The translations under genes and the position numbers were made by a program. This document shows positions 20,621 to 29,876 of a stretch of DNA of 40,900 bases, in pieces. The stretch lies in contig JAJYCS010000015.1 of NCBI GenBank assembly GCA_021778115.1, positions 1-40,900 of the forward strand. The letters are read 5' to 3'. The DNA comes from Deltaproteobacteria bacterium. GTDB lineage: Bacteria > Desulfobacterota > Desulfuromonadia > Geobacterales > Pseudopelobacteraceae. The notes below the pieces were generated by a model that did not search any database, was not told the DNA's origin, and saw nothing but the letters and a program-made list of their open reading frames with translations. The number at the start of each line of letters is the position of its first letter. Position 1 is the first letter of the stretch.

Positions 20621-21325
20621 ATGCGCATACTACTTCTGTTCCTGCTCTGTCTCGGCTGTCTGACCACACCTGCCCTCGCCGGTGAGGCCGGTCTCTCTGA
20701 GGTGGTCGGCACCCTGGAGGCGGGCTATGGCAGTCTGCACGACCTGCAGGCCTCCTTTTCTCAAACCACTACCCTGGCCGGCTTTCCCAAACCGCAAAAG
20801 GGACACGGCGCCCTGGACCTGCGCCGCCCCGGCGGTACCGCCGCCCAGTTCCGGTTTGACTACGCTGCGCCCCGGCAGCTGATCGTCTCCAACGGCCGGC
20901 AGGTCTGGTTCTATCAGCCGGACAACCGGCAGGTGATGATCACCCCCCTGGCCGGGATGTTCAAGGGGGGAGGCGGCATCGCCCTGGCCTATCTGACCGG
21001 CCTGGGCAACGTCTCCAAGGATTTTGACGCCAGCCTGGCCAAAGAGCCCCGGGACCGCCAGGGGAACTATCACCTGGTCCTGACACCCAGACACCCCACA
21101 CCGACCCTTTCCAGATTGCTGCTGACCATCGACGGCTCGGCGGTCGGCCGCTACCAGACTGAGAAGGCATTGCACGACACCTTCCCGATCCTCTCCTCGG
21201 TGGTGGTGGACGGTTCCGGCAACCAGACCCGCATCGACTACAGCCGCGTGAAGGTCAACCGTGGTCTTCCGGCCGCCCGTTTCAACTTCAAGGTGCCACG
21301 CGGCGTTGAGATCATCAAACCGTAG
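20621..21325 (+). CDS. lolA: Periplasmic outer-membrane lipoprotein carrier LolA
   Basis: A 234-residue LolA-fold protein that shuttles lipoproteins from the inner-membrane LolCDE complex to the outer membrane. The signal peptide is about residues 1-20 (ending PALA). The mature part has the family pattern [42 protein letters not shown] and the C-terminal [12 protein letters not shown]. The Cys at 13 is not in a good lipobox, so a soluble protein is expected. AAAGG precedes the ATG, 13 bases after gatB. Its pairing with gatCAB is probably just operon packing. Confidence 0.9.
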   Translation: MRILLLFLLCLGCLTTPALAGEAGLSEVVGTLEAGYGSLHDLQASFSQTTTLAGFPKPQKGHGALDLRRPGGTAAQFRFDYAAPRQLIVSNGRQVWFYQPDNRQVMITPLAGMFKGGGGIALAYLTGLGNVSKDFDASLAKEPRDRQGNYHLVLTPRHPTPTLSRLLLTIDGSAVGRYQTEKALHDTFPILSSVVVDGSGNQTRIDYSRVKVNRGLPAARFNFKVPRGVEIIKP

Positions 21326-21336
21326 GAGGGGAGCAG

Positions 21337-21822
21337 ATGCCGTCGTTTGACATTGTATCCAAGGTGGATATGCAGGAGGTCGACAACGCCGTGAACCAGG
21401 CGGTGAAAGAGATCGGCCAGCGCTACGACTTCAAAGGCTCCAAGAGTGAGATCAGCCAGGAGAAGGACAGCATCAAGGTACTGGCCGACGACGATTACAA
21501 GCTGAAGGCGGTGATCGACGTGCTGCAGTCCAAGTTCATCAAACGCGCCATCTCCATCAAGTCCCTGCAGTACGGCAAGGCGGAAGCCGCCTCCGGCGGC
21601 ATGGTGCGCCAGATCATCACCATCCAGCAGGGGATCTCCAAGGAAAAAGGCAAGGAGATCATTGCGGTTATCAAAGAGAGCAAGCTCAAGGTACAGGGCC
21701 AGATCCAGGACGATCAGGTGCGGGTGACCGGCAAGAACCGCGACGACCTGCAGGAGACCATCCAACTGCTTAAGGGCAAAGACCTGGGCGTGGAGATGCA
21801 GTTTACCAACTTCCGGGAGTAA
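21337..21822 (+). CDS. yajQ: YajQ family nucleotide-binding protein
   Basis: A 161-residue protein with two ferredoxin-like domains. It begins [20 protein letters not shown], contains [12 protein letters not shown] and [21 protein letters not shown], and ends EMQFTNFRE, all diagnostic of YajQ. Some members (in Xanthomonas and Pseudomonas) bind cyclic di-GMP and act with transcription factors; others bind nucleic acids. A strong AGGAGG site precedes the ATG 11 bases after lolA. It ends only 11 bases from the convergent GNAT gene, with no terminator visible between them. Confidence 0.95.
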   Translation: MPSFDIVSKVDMQEVDNAVNQAVKEIGQRYDFKGSKSEISQEKDSIKVLADDDYKLKAVIDVLQSKFIKRAISIKSLQYGKAEAASGGMVRQIITIQQGISKEKGKEIIAVIKESKLKVQGQIQDDQVRVTGKNRDDLQETIQLLKGKDLGVEMQFTNFRE

Positions 21823-21833
21823 CAGCGGCCAAA

Positions 21834-23324
21834 TCAGGGCCGATTCGCATACTGCCGCGAAATGACCGCCAGCAACTCCTTGGCGGTATCAGAGACAACA
21901 GTCACCTGAGCTGGATCGAACAGTACGTTGTTCAGATACTGCAGCTTCAGGACATCACCATCTTTCAATTCCGGGATCACGCCCGCAAATAGGAAACCTT
22001 TGTTCGCCAACCTGCCAGCCAGAATCGCTGCTTCACGGCTCGCCATGGGTACATTCAGATAAATCGCCTCGACCTTTTTCTCGCACAACTCCCTAGTATG
22101 ATGAAGGATTATTTCAAACGCATCCTCGCCGATCTGATGCAGTTCGATAGAGGCGTCATTGAATGCATCCTGGCGGATCTGGATTTCGAGCTGCGTATCC
22201 GTCCCGGTTCCCAACCCGGTTTCCGTGACCTCCTCAACCTGACGGTTCATCCTGTTTTCCGCGTAAATTCGCTCGACCAGACCGGAGTATACCGGAGGGG
22301 CATAGACTGTCCGCATCTTCTCGGGATTGAGTCGCGCATAAAACAACACCAGAGCCTGCCTCTGTCCCATACATTCCGAGCCGATCTTCTTGAATGCCAC
22401 GTTATCCGACACATAGGACAGCAGAATACCGGTTTCATGTAACCCCAACGTCAAGTTTCCCTGCTGGGTATAGGGATGAATGGTCACCGCCTCGCTGAAG
22501 ATGCCATTAAGCCCTTTGCCCCTAGCGTGCTCAAACAGAAACCGTTTCATCTCCTTAAACAGGTTTAAGCCCCGATAACGAGGGTCTACCATGGCTGCTC
22601 CGCATTCGGCGACCTTTGCTTCACTCGTGTCATAAAACAAACTCAGGCTGCCGATAATCTGGCCGTTAGCCGTAACCGCCACGCAGGAATCCATCAGGCC
22701 ATGCTCAATCCGTTGGCGGATCCTGTCCGGATGATAAAAATCACTGACATAGGTATAGCCATAACTGCGGTAGGCCAACTGAGCCAGGGCCAAGGTCTCC
22801 TGTGGTTGCAGCAAGCGAAAGTGCGGCTGTTCCGTCGACGCTTCAGGCACCGGTTCCTGGGTAGCAGTCGTGCCCTCGTGCGCATGCATGGCAGCAGCAA
22901 CACTTTCAGCAGGAATCTTCTTGATCAGCTCAAGCCGTTTGCCATCCTTGCCCTTATTGATGAACACAAACCCGTCCACCAACTGTTTCAGCAGGATGAA
23001 ATTCAGGGCCAGACCTTCGTTCTCCTCCAGATGTTTCAGATCGAGGGGGAGACCGTGGTCCTCGAGAGCAATAATGAACTGCCCCGGACGCTGTTCCAGA
23101 ATAACCGCGATCTCTCCGGGGTCATCCTCTTCAAAGGCGCTCTGCACGACGCTCATGAACGCCTCTTCGACGACCAGTTCAATCCTGGAGATATCGTCGT
23201 CGGCCATGCTAAAGCAACGGGCGAACTCAACTACCCACGCCTGGACCGGACGCAATGAAAACCTGGATGCCATAACCGTGGTTCTGGCAAAAGCCCCCTG
23301 GGGAAAGATCGCTCTATCCTGCAT
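21834..23324 (-). CDS. Degenerate RsbW-like HATPase domain fused to GNAT acetyltransferase and an unknown C-terminal domain
   Basis: A 496-residue three-part protein. Residues about 1-137 resemble the anti-sigma/HATPase_c_2 domain: N-box region IELVVEEAFMSVV (48-60), G1-like EDHGLPLD (88-95), and G2-like GLALNFILLKQLVD (104-117). The N-box asparagine is replaced by Ser58, so ATP/Mg binding and kinase activity are doubtful. Residues about 168-320 are a GNAT fold with CGAAMVDPRYRGLNLFKEM (241-259) as acetyl-CoA motif A. Residues about 330-496 are an unrecognised alpha/beta domain with REAAILAGRLANKGFLFAG. The start ATG 23324 has GAGGAG upstream and overlaps the LuxC-fusion gene by 11 bases, so the two are coupled. 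It is the last gene of the Lux-like operon. Its acyl acceptor is unknown. Confidence 0.82.
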   Translation of the reverse strand: MQDRAIFPQGAFARTTVMASRFSLRPVQAWVVEFARCFSMADDDISRIELVVEEAFMSVVQSAFEEDDPGEIAVILEQRPGQFIIALEDHGLPLDLKHLEENEGLALNFILLKQLVDGFVFINKGKDGKRLELIKKIPAESVAAAMHAHEGTTATQEPVPEASTEQPHFRLLQPQETLALAQLAYRSYGYTYVSDFYHPDRIRQRIEHGLMDSCVAVTANGQIIGSLSLFYDTSEAKVAECGAAMVDPRYRGLNLFKEMKRFLFEHARGKGLNGIFSEAVTIHPYTQQGNLTLGLHETGILLSYVSDNVAFKKIGSECMGQRQALVLFYARLNPEKMRTVYAPPVYSGLVERIYAENRMNRQVEEVTETGLGTGTDTQLEIQIRQDAFNDASIELHQIGEDAFEIILHHTRELCEKKVEAIYLNVPMASREAAILAGRLANKGFLFAGVIPELKDGDVLKLQYLNNVLFDPAQVTVVSDTAKELLAVISRQYANRP

Positions 23325-25986
23325 GACGCTCCTCAACAACCCGTTTGATCTTGCCGGTGCGGGGATTGCGTGGCAGCTCCCGTGGGCCAAGCACCAGCAC
23401 CACCGGCCGTGCAATGGTGCCTGAAGCAAGGTTTGCAGCGATAACCGGCTTTTCCCTGAGGATGGTCGCTACCAACTCCTGAGAGAGCGCTGCCTGCTCT
23501 GCTTCCCCCAGCGGTTCCATGGATTCCACCTGCACCTCCAGCAGATCCAGCCCCCCGTTGGATTTCCCATAGAGGGTAAAGTTCTGACTGAGACCTGCTA
23601 CCTCTGCCACACAGGTGGCAATGGCATCGATGGAGACATTGTCCGCCCCGATCACCACCACCTCATCAGAACGTCCCAACAACTCAAACCTGCGAGTGGT
23701 ACGGCCACAGGGACAGTCTCCGGCAATAATCCGTCCACGGTCACCCACGTTGTAACGGATCACCGGCATCAGGGTCCGGTCAATATTGGTCAGGATGATG
23801 TTGCCTGCTTCGCCGTCAGGCAGCAGTTGCTGCGTCTCAGGATCAACAATCTCCAGAATGTGCAACTCTTCGTTGAGATGGTGAATCGAGCCGGTGCAGG
23901 CGGGGCATTGATAACCGACCACCCCGGTATCATTGATCGCGTATGAAGCAGAACAGATCAGCTCCGTCTTGAGTACCGCTGCAACATATGCCCTGGTTGC
24001 CTCCGGCATATGCTCGCCGCCGTAGCCGATCTTTCTGATGGTCAGATCGGTGATAGTGTTATGTTCAACGTACTGGGCGATCCCCACCAACACCGACGGG
24101 ATCGACACCACTCCGTCCACCTTGAAGGACCTGAGAAACGAGATGATGTTTTCCAGAGGGATATGACCGCCGATCGGCAGGATATGAGCGCCGATCTGTT
24201 CCAGCGCCATGTTCATACTGACAAATGAGGCCCACATGTTGCCGGCAAAAAACAGATTGGCCACCACATCACCCTCATTGAACAGACCGAGCGCAACTCC
24301 CTTGGCCATGCCCCGGGCGTTTCGATGGGCCTCATCCATGGTACGATAGACGAATTTCGGCTTGCCGGTGGTGCCGCCGCTGGAAAACGAGATTGAGTTA
24401 CCCAGCGGGCCGGTCAGCAGGCCTTCACCGTACGGGGGCAGGTGCGATCTGAAGTTATCCGGTTCCAGAATTTCAAGGGAAGACAGGTCTGACAGCTCCC
24501 GTAGCGGTTGTAACGGCAGCCGTTCCCGGTAAAACGGAGAGTTCTGGCGGGCAACGCTCAGCAGATGGTTCAGCCGGGCAAGGGTGACTGCGTCTCGTGT
24601 TGCAGTATCAGCAAAATCAAAGGGATCATCAAACTTGCGTTGGTGCCCGATGGAGACCCAGCGTACCAGTTCCGACAGCCCACGGGTACCGTCATGGGGG
24701 GTGCCATGCTTGCGTTTGTGCATCCAGCCCAGTTCGGTGATCCGGTCGGCACCAAGCCCCACCAGACGGTTTGAAAGTTCAAACAGACGCTTGCTGTCTG
24801 CCAGCAGGCCAACGGACTGGATAAACTTGCCCTGCTCCGTAAGGGAATCATACAGTTCCTGATCATTGTTGATCGTAATCACGTAGGCGGTGCGGTGCTG
24901 ACAGGAGACGGTGAAGCGGGGGTTCTTTTCCAGAATGATGGTCCAACTTTGATCACCGACACCGGGGATGATCAGCTCTGAATTCCCCAATGCCTGCTCA
25001 ACCCTGGCCAGTTCACGGGTGCGGGTGATCTCGGTCTGCTCATTCAGGTCTATCTTGGGAAACGGGTATTCCACTGCCAGACGTTCAAACGCCTTTTGCA
25101 GGGCAGTGCTAAAACGCCGCGCCTCTTCCTCGCCCTGGATAAAGACCGAATGGGGCGACGAACAGGCAGCCTGCTCCCACATGGCAAAATCCTTGGCAAC
25201 CTGATAGGCCACCTGATCGTAGTCAGCAGCTGCCAAGGCATCCCGGTCCAGCACCACCAGCGAGTACTTCGGCCCGTACTCCACCTCTTTGGTGTGCAGG
25301 CCACGCCCCTGACGGTAGATCTCCACCACTTCCTTACCGCCATAGACGATCACCACGTCGGATTGTTCCTTTACTATCCGCTCCACCGCCTTGTCGCCCC
25401 CCTTGAAGGGGACCAGCGCCACATAGGGATAGATCACCGCCTCCGGATCGCATTCCATCAACAATTTGGCAAACAGCAGCGGAAAGAGCGGATCAAAGGA
25501 GGACATCTTAAGGATATTCACGTTCTTGGTCAGAATCCCCTGCACCAGCGTATCAACCGCGCTGACAAATACGTTTCCAGCAGAGACGTGTGAGACAACC
25601 CCTTGGGGCATGGCCCGTACAAAGCCGCGAAACCGGTCATGCCAGGTGAAGGTATCGATGTAGGCCACGTCATCAAGGTCTACGGCCAGCCGTGTGATCA
25701 GGTTATCAAAGGTAAGGATTTCGCAGATAGCCCCCAGCCCTGCAGCGATCATCTCAGGCGAAAAGCTGATCTGGGCTGGCATGCTTGCCATCACCTCCTG
25801 CCGGATTGGATCATCAGGATCAGCCAACCGCTGGCCAACACAGTCCAACACCGTGGCAAGCTTCACCACCGGTATGTCCCGTATCAAGGCGATCTTCGAT
25901 TGTGCGGTCTTCAGTATCTCCTGCATGATGTCAGCGTTGATCTCGCTCGACTCGACAAATTCGCCAAAATTGAACCACGTCACCAT
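23314..25986 (-). CDS. LuxC-type acyl reductase fused to a PaaK-like adenylate-forming domain
   Basis: An 890-residue two-enzyme fusion. Residues about 1-455 match LuxC, the NADPH-dependent fatty acyl reductase: PQGVVSHVSAGNVFVSAVDT (127-146), the NAD(P)-fold VIVYGGKEVVE (213-222) and the catalytic cysteine Cys275 in EQAACSSPHSVFI. Residues about 465-890 are an ANL enzyme of the PaaK/CoF-synthetase type: P-loop SFSSGGTTGKPK (533-544), GYGGEHM, RYNVGD (744-749), Cys pairs 694/697 and 758/760 (likely structural zinc), and the C-terminal PRTGKIKRVV. LuxC reduces an enzyme-bound acyl group to an aldehyde; the fused domain could load it. GGGAGG precedes the ATG. The gene sits between luxE-like and GNAT genes. 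No luxA, luxB or luxD is present. Confidence 0.87.
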   Translation of the reverse strand: MVTWFNFGEFVESSEINADIMQEILKTAQSKIALIRDIPVVKLATVLDCVGQRLADPDDPIRQEVMASMPAQISFSPEMIAAGLGAICEILTFDNLITRLAVDLDDVAYIDTFTWHDRFRGFVRAMPQGVVSHVSAGNVFVSAVDTLVQGILTKNVNILKMSSFDPLFPLLFAKLLMECDPEAVIYPYVALVPFKGGDKAVERIVKEQSDVVIVYGGKEVVEIYRQGRGLHTKEVEYGPKYSLVVLDRDALAAADYDQVAYQVAKDFAMWEQAACSSPHSVFIQGEEEARRFSTALQKAFERLAVEYPFPKIDLNEQTEITRTRELARVEQALGNSELIIPGVGDQSWTIILEKNPRFTVSCQHRTAYVITINNDQELYDSLTEQGKFIQSVGLLADSKRLFELSNRLVGLGADRITELGWMHKRKHGTPHDGTRGLSELVRWVSIGHQRKFDDPFDFADTATRDAVTLARLNHLLSVARQNSPFYRERLPLQPLRELSDLSSLEILEPDNFRSHLPPYGEGLLTGPLGNSISFSSGGTTGKPKFVYRTMDEAHRNARGMAKGVALGLFNEGDVVANLFFAGNMWASFVSMNMALEQIGAHILPIGGHIPLENIISFLRSFKVDGVVSIPSVLVGIAQYVEHNTITDLTIRKIGYGGEHMPEATRAYVAAVLKTELICSASYAINDTGVVGYQCPACTGSIHHLNEELHILEIVDPETQQLLPDGEAGNIILTNIDRTLMPVIRYNVGDRGRIIAGDCPCGRTTRRFELLGRSDEVVVIGADNVSIDAIATCVAEVAGLSQNFTLYGKSNGGLDLLEVQVESMEPLGEAEQAALSQELVATILREKPVIAANLASGTIARPVVLVLGPRELPRNPRTGKIKRVVEERHAG

Positions 25987-26024
25987 TTCGGCCTCCCTGT
26001 TCCCTGATATACGGGATATGCGCG

Positions 26025-27143
26025 TTAGAGTTTAATCAGTTGCGAGGCCGAAATTGCGCAACCGGCATGCTTGGTCACCCCGGCGCGGCCACGCAGCATG
26101 ATGTAATCCCCTGGTATGCCGCAGGGACAAGCGGTGTCGATCCCCCCCAGGTCAGTGCTCAATACTGAAATGGCGGGTGCGCTCCTGATATAGCTGGTCT
26201 GCAGCTTCAGCAGGCCGGTTTCCCCTTTGGGCAGCACCTGCAGGGTGCCTGGATCCATGGCAGCCACATGGGCAAAGATCGGGACATGGTAATGGCGATG
26301 TCCGCAGCTCATGTAGGGCACCCCATGCTCCACCATGCCGTAGAAGTCCCGGATCCGTTCCTGCTGGATGCCGAGGATATCGTGGACCAGGTCGGCATAC
26401 CCCTCAAAACTGACCGTCTCACCCTTGTGGGATTTCCATCCGCCACCGGTTATCAGCAGGCTCTCTGCCGGAAACTGCAGCCGTATCCCACGCTTTTTCA
26501 TCTCCTGCAAGGTAACGAAACTGAAGGCCAGAAAGCCCACCACCCGCAGCGGTAGCCCGGTCTCGGCAAACCTCTCCAGGGTTGCTATGGCCTGCTCAAG
26601 GTCGAACTCCGGCTCGCCCCCCTCTCCCTGCTGGAGGGCAAAGTATTTTTCTGCTGCAGGGGCAAAGGTTGTATAGATATTGAAGGTGTGGGCTGCTCCA
26701 CGCTGATCGGCAATAGCAGGCGCATAGGAAAAGACCAGGTAATTGTGCTGCTGCTCGCTGGCCAGCCCCAAAGAGCGCACCAGCAGATTGCGCATCCCGG
26801 CCTGTCGGTCAAAGGAGATCCGGTCCAGGTTGATCTGACTCTTCTGCCCCTGGGTGCCTGAAGAGGTAAAAGTAATGCAGATCTGATCTTCGGGCAGGGA
26901 GAGCAGCCGCCGCTGTTTGAAGGCGGTCACAAAGATGTGGGGGATGGAGGTGAGATCCCCATAGGTCTGGATCTGATCAGCCGTAAAGCCGTACTGCTGA
27001 CAGATACCCCGGTACACCGGAGAATGTTCAGAATGAAAACCCGCCATCTCCCGCATGGACTGCACAAACAGCCGCTTATTCTCTTCAGAAAAATCAAAGG
27101 CCTGCGTAAGTGCATAAAGCCGGTTTGTTGCTTCTTCTGTCAT
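26025..27143 (-). CDS. LuxE-like acyl-protein synthetase
   Basis: A 372-residue ANL-superfamily enzyme of the LuxE family, which activates a fatty acid with ATP and holds it on a cysteine for reduction by LuxC. The P-loop is TFTSSGTQGQKSQINLD (91-107). The adenylate-binding motif is FYGMVEHG (267-274). LSTDLGG has Asp331. CPCG (339-342) and RGRAG follow. A cysteine at position 362, eleven residues from the C-terminus, is where the acylated cysteine of Vibrio/Photobacterium LuxE lies. The gene ends 38 bases before the LuxC fusion and starts 17 bases after the PaaK-like gene. With LuxC it should form the fatty-acid reductase pair. The acid it takes may differ from tetradecanoate, since LuxD is absent. 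Confidence 0.86.
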   Translation of the reverse strand: MTEEATNRLYALTQAFDFSEENKRLFVQSMREMAGFHSEHSPVYRGICQQYGFTADQIQTYGDLTSIPHIFVTAFKQRRLLSLPEDQICITFTSSGTQGQKSQINLDRISFDRQAGMRNLLVRSLGLASEQQHNYLVFSYAPAIADQRGAAHTFNIYTTFAPAAEKYFALQQGEGGEPEFDLEQAIATLERFAETGLPLRVVGFLAFSFVTLQEMKKRGIRLQFPAESLLITGGGWKSHKGETVSFEGYADLVHDILGIQQERIRDFYGMVEHGVPYMSCGHRHYHVPIFAHVAAMDPGTLQVLPKGETGLLKLQTSYIRSAPAISVLSTDLGGIDTACPCGIPGDYIMLRGRAGVTKHAGCAISASQLIKL

Positions 27144-27160
27144 CGTACCCAGCCTCCCAT

Positions 27161-28444
27161 TTATAAAACCCGCCGATCTACCAACCGCGCCACCTTGCCG
27201 GTAATCGGACTGCGGGACAGTTTTCCCAACGCCACTATCTCGATGTCAAATGCCCGAAGATACCCCTTCTCGGCGGAGATCCTCAACTCCGGAACCGCCT
27301 CGAACAACTCCTTTTCCAGGGCAGCCAGCACTACCGGTTCAACTTGAGCGGGTGCTTCAACCCGCAGCACCACCGTAAACTGGCTGCCCACATCCTCTAT
27401 CTCAAGCTGAAAGTTCAGGCTCAGGCTGTCGGGATGTAGGGCAATACAGCTTTCGAATACCTCCAGTGAAATAAACCCGCCCCCCAGCTTGAAGTCTTGC
27501 CCGGCGCGACCGCCCAGCTTCAGCAGGGGGTTGCGGTCGCCACAGGGGCAGGGTTCGCCGACCCAGGTGGCCACGTCCCCCACCCGATACCGGATAATCG
27601 GCGTTGAAACCCGGCTGAGATTGGTCACCACCACCTCCCCCGGTTCACCGGTACGTGCCCGGCGGCCTTCATCGAAGTTGATCAGTTCCACAAACTGAAA
27701 TGCCGTAGGGACATGATACACCCCCGGCTTCACATGATCGCACTGATATCCCATGATCCCCACGTCGGCGCTGGTATACGCCCCCGCCTTGATGCGGCTG
27801 ACGCCCAGCGCTGATGCGACATGGGCCTCGGCTGCCGTACTCAGGTGTTCACCGGCATAGTTGATCATCCGCAGGCCGTTGAAGCTGAAACCATCACGCT
27901 TGGCCATGTCGGCCATGAACACAAACAGGGTCGGCAACGACACCATGACCGTCGGTTCAAACTGCAGGCAGAGCTTGACCACCTCCTCGATCGGGATATT
28001 GGCGGAGATGGGAAGATGCACCGCACCGAGTCTTTTGATGCAATCGTGCAGCCCGAGAAACGAAGGCCAGAAATGGCCGGCTATGAACAGGTTGGCGACC
28101 CGGTCTTGCCGGGTTATGCCGAGAATCCGCATGGCAGCGGCCTGACACTCCACAAACGCGTCCCATTCGCCGTGGGTGTAAGTGGTGTAGCGGGCTATGC
28201 CGCTTGAACCGCCGGTGGAGATGATGATGGCGTCCTCAAGCGGTTGCGTCAGCATGTCCGTTGTCTGCGGATAGGAGCGTTCGTAGATCTCTGCGCGGGT
28301 CAAAACCGGCAGACGCTCCCACTGTTCGATTGATTCAGGCCGTGTAATGCCAGCGTTCTTTTCGGCATAAAATTTGGATTTCAGGGCAGCCTGAAAGATC
28401 TGGATCCCCTTGGCAAGCTGCATCTCTGTTGATACATGATCCAT
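27161..28444 (-). CDS. PaaK-like adenylate-forming enzyme (paralogue of the LuxC-fused domain)
   Basis: A 427-residue acyl/aryl-adenylating enzyme of the phenylacetate-CoA ligase/CoF-synthetase type. The P-loop is IIISTGGSSGIARYTTYT (73-90). GEHL, GYQC, IIRYRVGD and CPCG follow, and the C-terminal subdomain ends SPITGKVARLVDRR. It aligns readily with the C-terminal half of the LuxC fusion: ANLFIAGHFWPSF against ANLFFAGNMWASF, LPISANIPIEE against LPIGGHIPLEN, NYAGEHL against GYGGEHM. The two therefore look like duplicates. GGAGG precedes ATG 28444. It probably activates a carboxylic acid to an AMP ester and then to CoA or a carrier. The substrate is unknown, and no carrier protein gene is seen nearby. 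Confidence 0.83.
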   Translation of the reverse strand: MDHVSTEMQLAKGIQIFQAALKSKFYAEKNAGITRPESIEQWERLPVLTRAEIYERSYPQTTDMLTQPLEDAIIISTGGSSGIARYTTYTHGEWDAFVECQAAAMRILGITRQDRVANLFIAGHFWPSFLGLHDCIKRLGAVHLPISANIPIEEVVKLCLQFEPTVMVSLPTLFVFMADMAKRDGFSFNGLRMINYAGEHLSTAAEAHVASALGVSRIKAGAYTSADVGIMGYQCDHVKPGVYHVPTAFQFVELINFDEGRRARTGEPGEVVVTNLSRVSTPIIRYRVGDVATWVGEPCPCGDRNPLLKLGGRAGQDFKLGGGFISLEVFESCIALHPDSLSLNFQLEIEDVGSQFTVVLRVEAPAQVEPVVLAALEKELFEAVPELRISAEKGYLRAFDIEIVALGKLSRSPITGKVARLVDRRVL

Positions 28445-28498
28445 CGTGCCCCCTCCCTGTTTTCACAAAATTATGAACGCCAACATTCTCAACTCAAT

Positions 28499-29866
28499 TT
28501 AACTCTCAACAATGTATCTATGCTTGATGGCACCCGTCGTAGCGGTCAATTCCTCAACCTTCACGCGAATCAGCTCCTCGCCGATGGACCGGGTCAGGTT
28601 GGAGTATTTGGCTTCAAACTCCAGGCTCTGCCCCATGAGGTAGCGGATAAGGGCATCCTGGTATTGCTCCGCCAGCGTGCCGTCCCCCAGGTTTTCCACC
28701 TGTATCGTGAACTCAAATACCGACACATCCCCTTGCTCCACCCTGCGGACGGTGAACAGTCCCGTATAGGCCATTTCCCCTGGCAGGCTGAGAAAATGAC
28801 GGTTTATCTCCTGCACATTCAGGTTGGTCCCGTAAAAGATGATCGAATCAGACGCCCTCCCCCGCACAAACAGCATCCGCTCCGGTAGTTCAGCGAGCAG
28901 TTCCGCCGGAATGGCCCCCAGTCCCGCAAGCCCAGCCTTATCCAGCATCCCCCCCTCGTCGCCGGTATTGTACCGCACCAGAGGCACCAGCTGATCCTTG
29001 GTCACGATTATCCTGCCATCCAGCAATTCCACATGAGCCTTCGGTGCCAGGACAAGTATCATCGGCGTGTCATCCGTGCCGAACAACTCCCTTCCAAACC
29101 CGGCGTTGGTGTGGAACAGTTTTCTGAGCCGGACGGTTGCAGCGGTTTCCACCCCGATGTCACCCGTGTCCGCCGAACCATAGCCGGTCCAGACAACAAA
29201 AGGGGCATCCGGGGCATGTCCGTACCGCCGGGCAACAGACTCCCGGAACGTCTCGCTGAAATACTCGCCAACCACCGGAAAACTGCACGACCCCGGCGGC
29301 ACTGCGACACCTTTCCGTTGAATCAAGGCCGTGATCAGCCCGATATTGGAAGGGTTGGTAATCCAGAGTACGTTAGTGAAATGGGTACAGAACCGGGAGT
29401 ATATCTCCACCGCTTCCGCCAGATTCAGCCCCGGTGTGCAGACCGTGATCGGAAGCCTTCCAGTCGCAGCGATGACCCGCAGGGCCGCCGTAATGGCCAT
29501 GCCGCCGAACCAGGTGCCAAGCGCCATGCAGCAGATGATCAGGGTCCTTTTCCGGTCGATCCCGTAGTTACGGATCAACATGCTCTCCAATGAATCCAGA
29601 TACTGGATTTCGTCCTCCGGCCGTTTGGGCCAGAACACCGAGCCGCTCTTGCTGAAACCGGAACTTGAACCGATAAGGTGGCAATTACCTAGGGTACCGT
29701 TCCAGCAAAGTTCTTCGATGGGGTACTCCAAGAGGTAGTTCTGCTTGGTCTGGAGCGGAAGCGTCTCGAACGTCCCTTCGATGGAGGCCGAGTGCGCCTC
29801 CAGAAAGCTGCGATAACCCGGTACGGCATCAAACACCCGACGGGAGAAAGCCTGTACGTTATCCAT
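28499..29866 (-). CDS. Divergent PaaK/CoF-synthetase-like adenylate-forming enzyme
   Basis: A 455-residue ANL-type enzyme. ATG 29866 has AAAGGAG six bases upstream, so an in-frame extension to 29941 (inside the MFS gene) is not used. Visible motifs are the P-loop LIGSSSGFSKSGSVFW (64-79), WTGYGSADTGDIGVET (adenylate loop) and VPLVRYNTGDEGG with the ribose-binding Asp. A C-terminal domain of about 110 residues holds NLNVQEINRHFLSLPGE. Unlike its two neighbours it lacks the paired cysteines of the zinc site. It therefore belongs to a different branch and was probably recruited rather than duplicated locally. It starts 10 bases after the MFS stop. Substrate unknown. Confidence 0.78.
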   Translation of the reverse strand: MDNVQAFSRRVFDAVPGYRSFLEAHSASIEGTFETLPLQTKQNYLLEYPIEELCWNGTLGNCHLIGSSSGFSKSGSVFWPKRPEDEIQYLDSLESMLIRNYGIDRKRTLIICCMALGTWFGGMAITAALRVIAATGRLPITVCTPGLNLAEAVEIYSRFCTHFTNVLWITNPSNIGLITALIQRKGVAVPPGSCSFPVVGEYFSETFRESVARRYGHAPDAPFVVWTGYGSADTGDIGVETAATVRLRKLFHTNAGFGRELFGTDDTPMILVLAPKAHVELLDGRIIVTKDQLVPLVRYNTGDEGGMLDKAGLAGLGAIPAELLAELPERMLFVRGRASDSIIFYGTNLNVQEINRHFLSLPGEMAYTGLFTVRRVEQGDVSVFEFTIQVENLGDGTLAEQYQDALIRYLMGQSLEFEAKYSNLTRSIGEELIRVKVEELTATTGAIKHRYIVES

Positions 29867-29876
29867 GGACGCTCCT

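Noticed and set aside
22701-23424. Plus-strand frames opposite the HATPase-GNAT gene
   Set aside because: No ribosome site or family signature; the opposite strand encodes a coherent GNAT protein.
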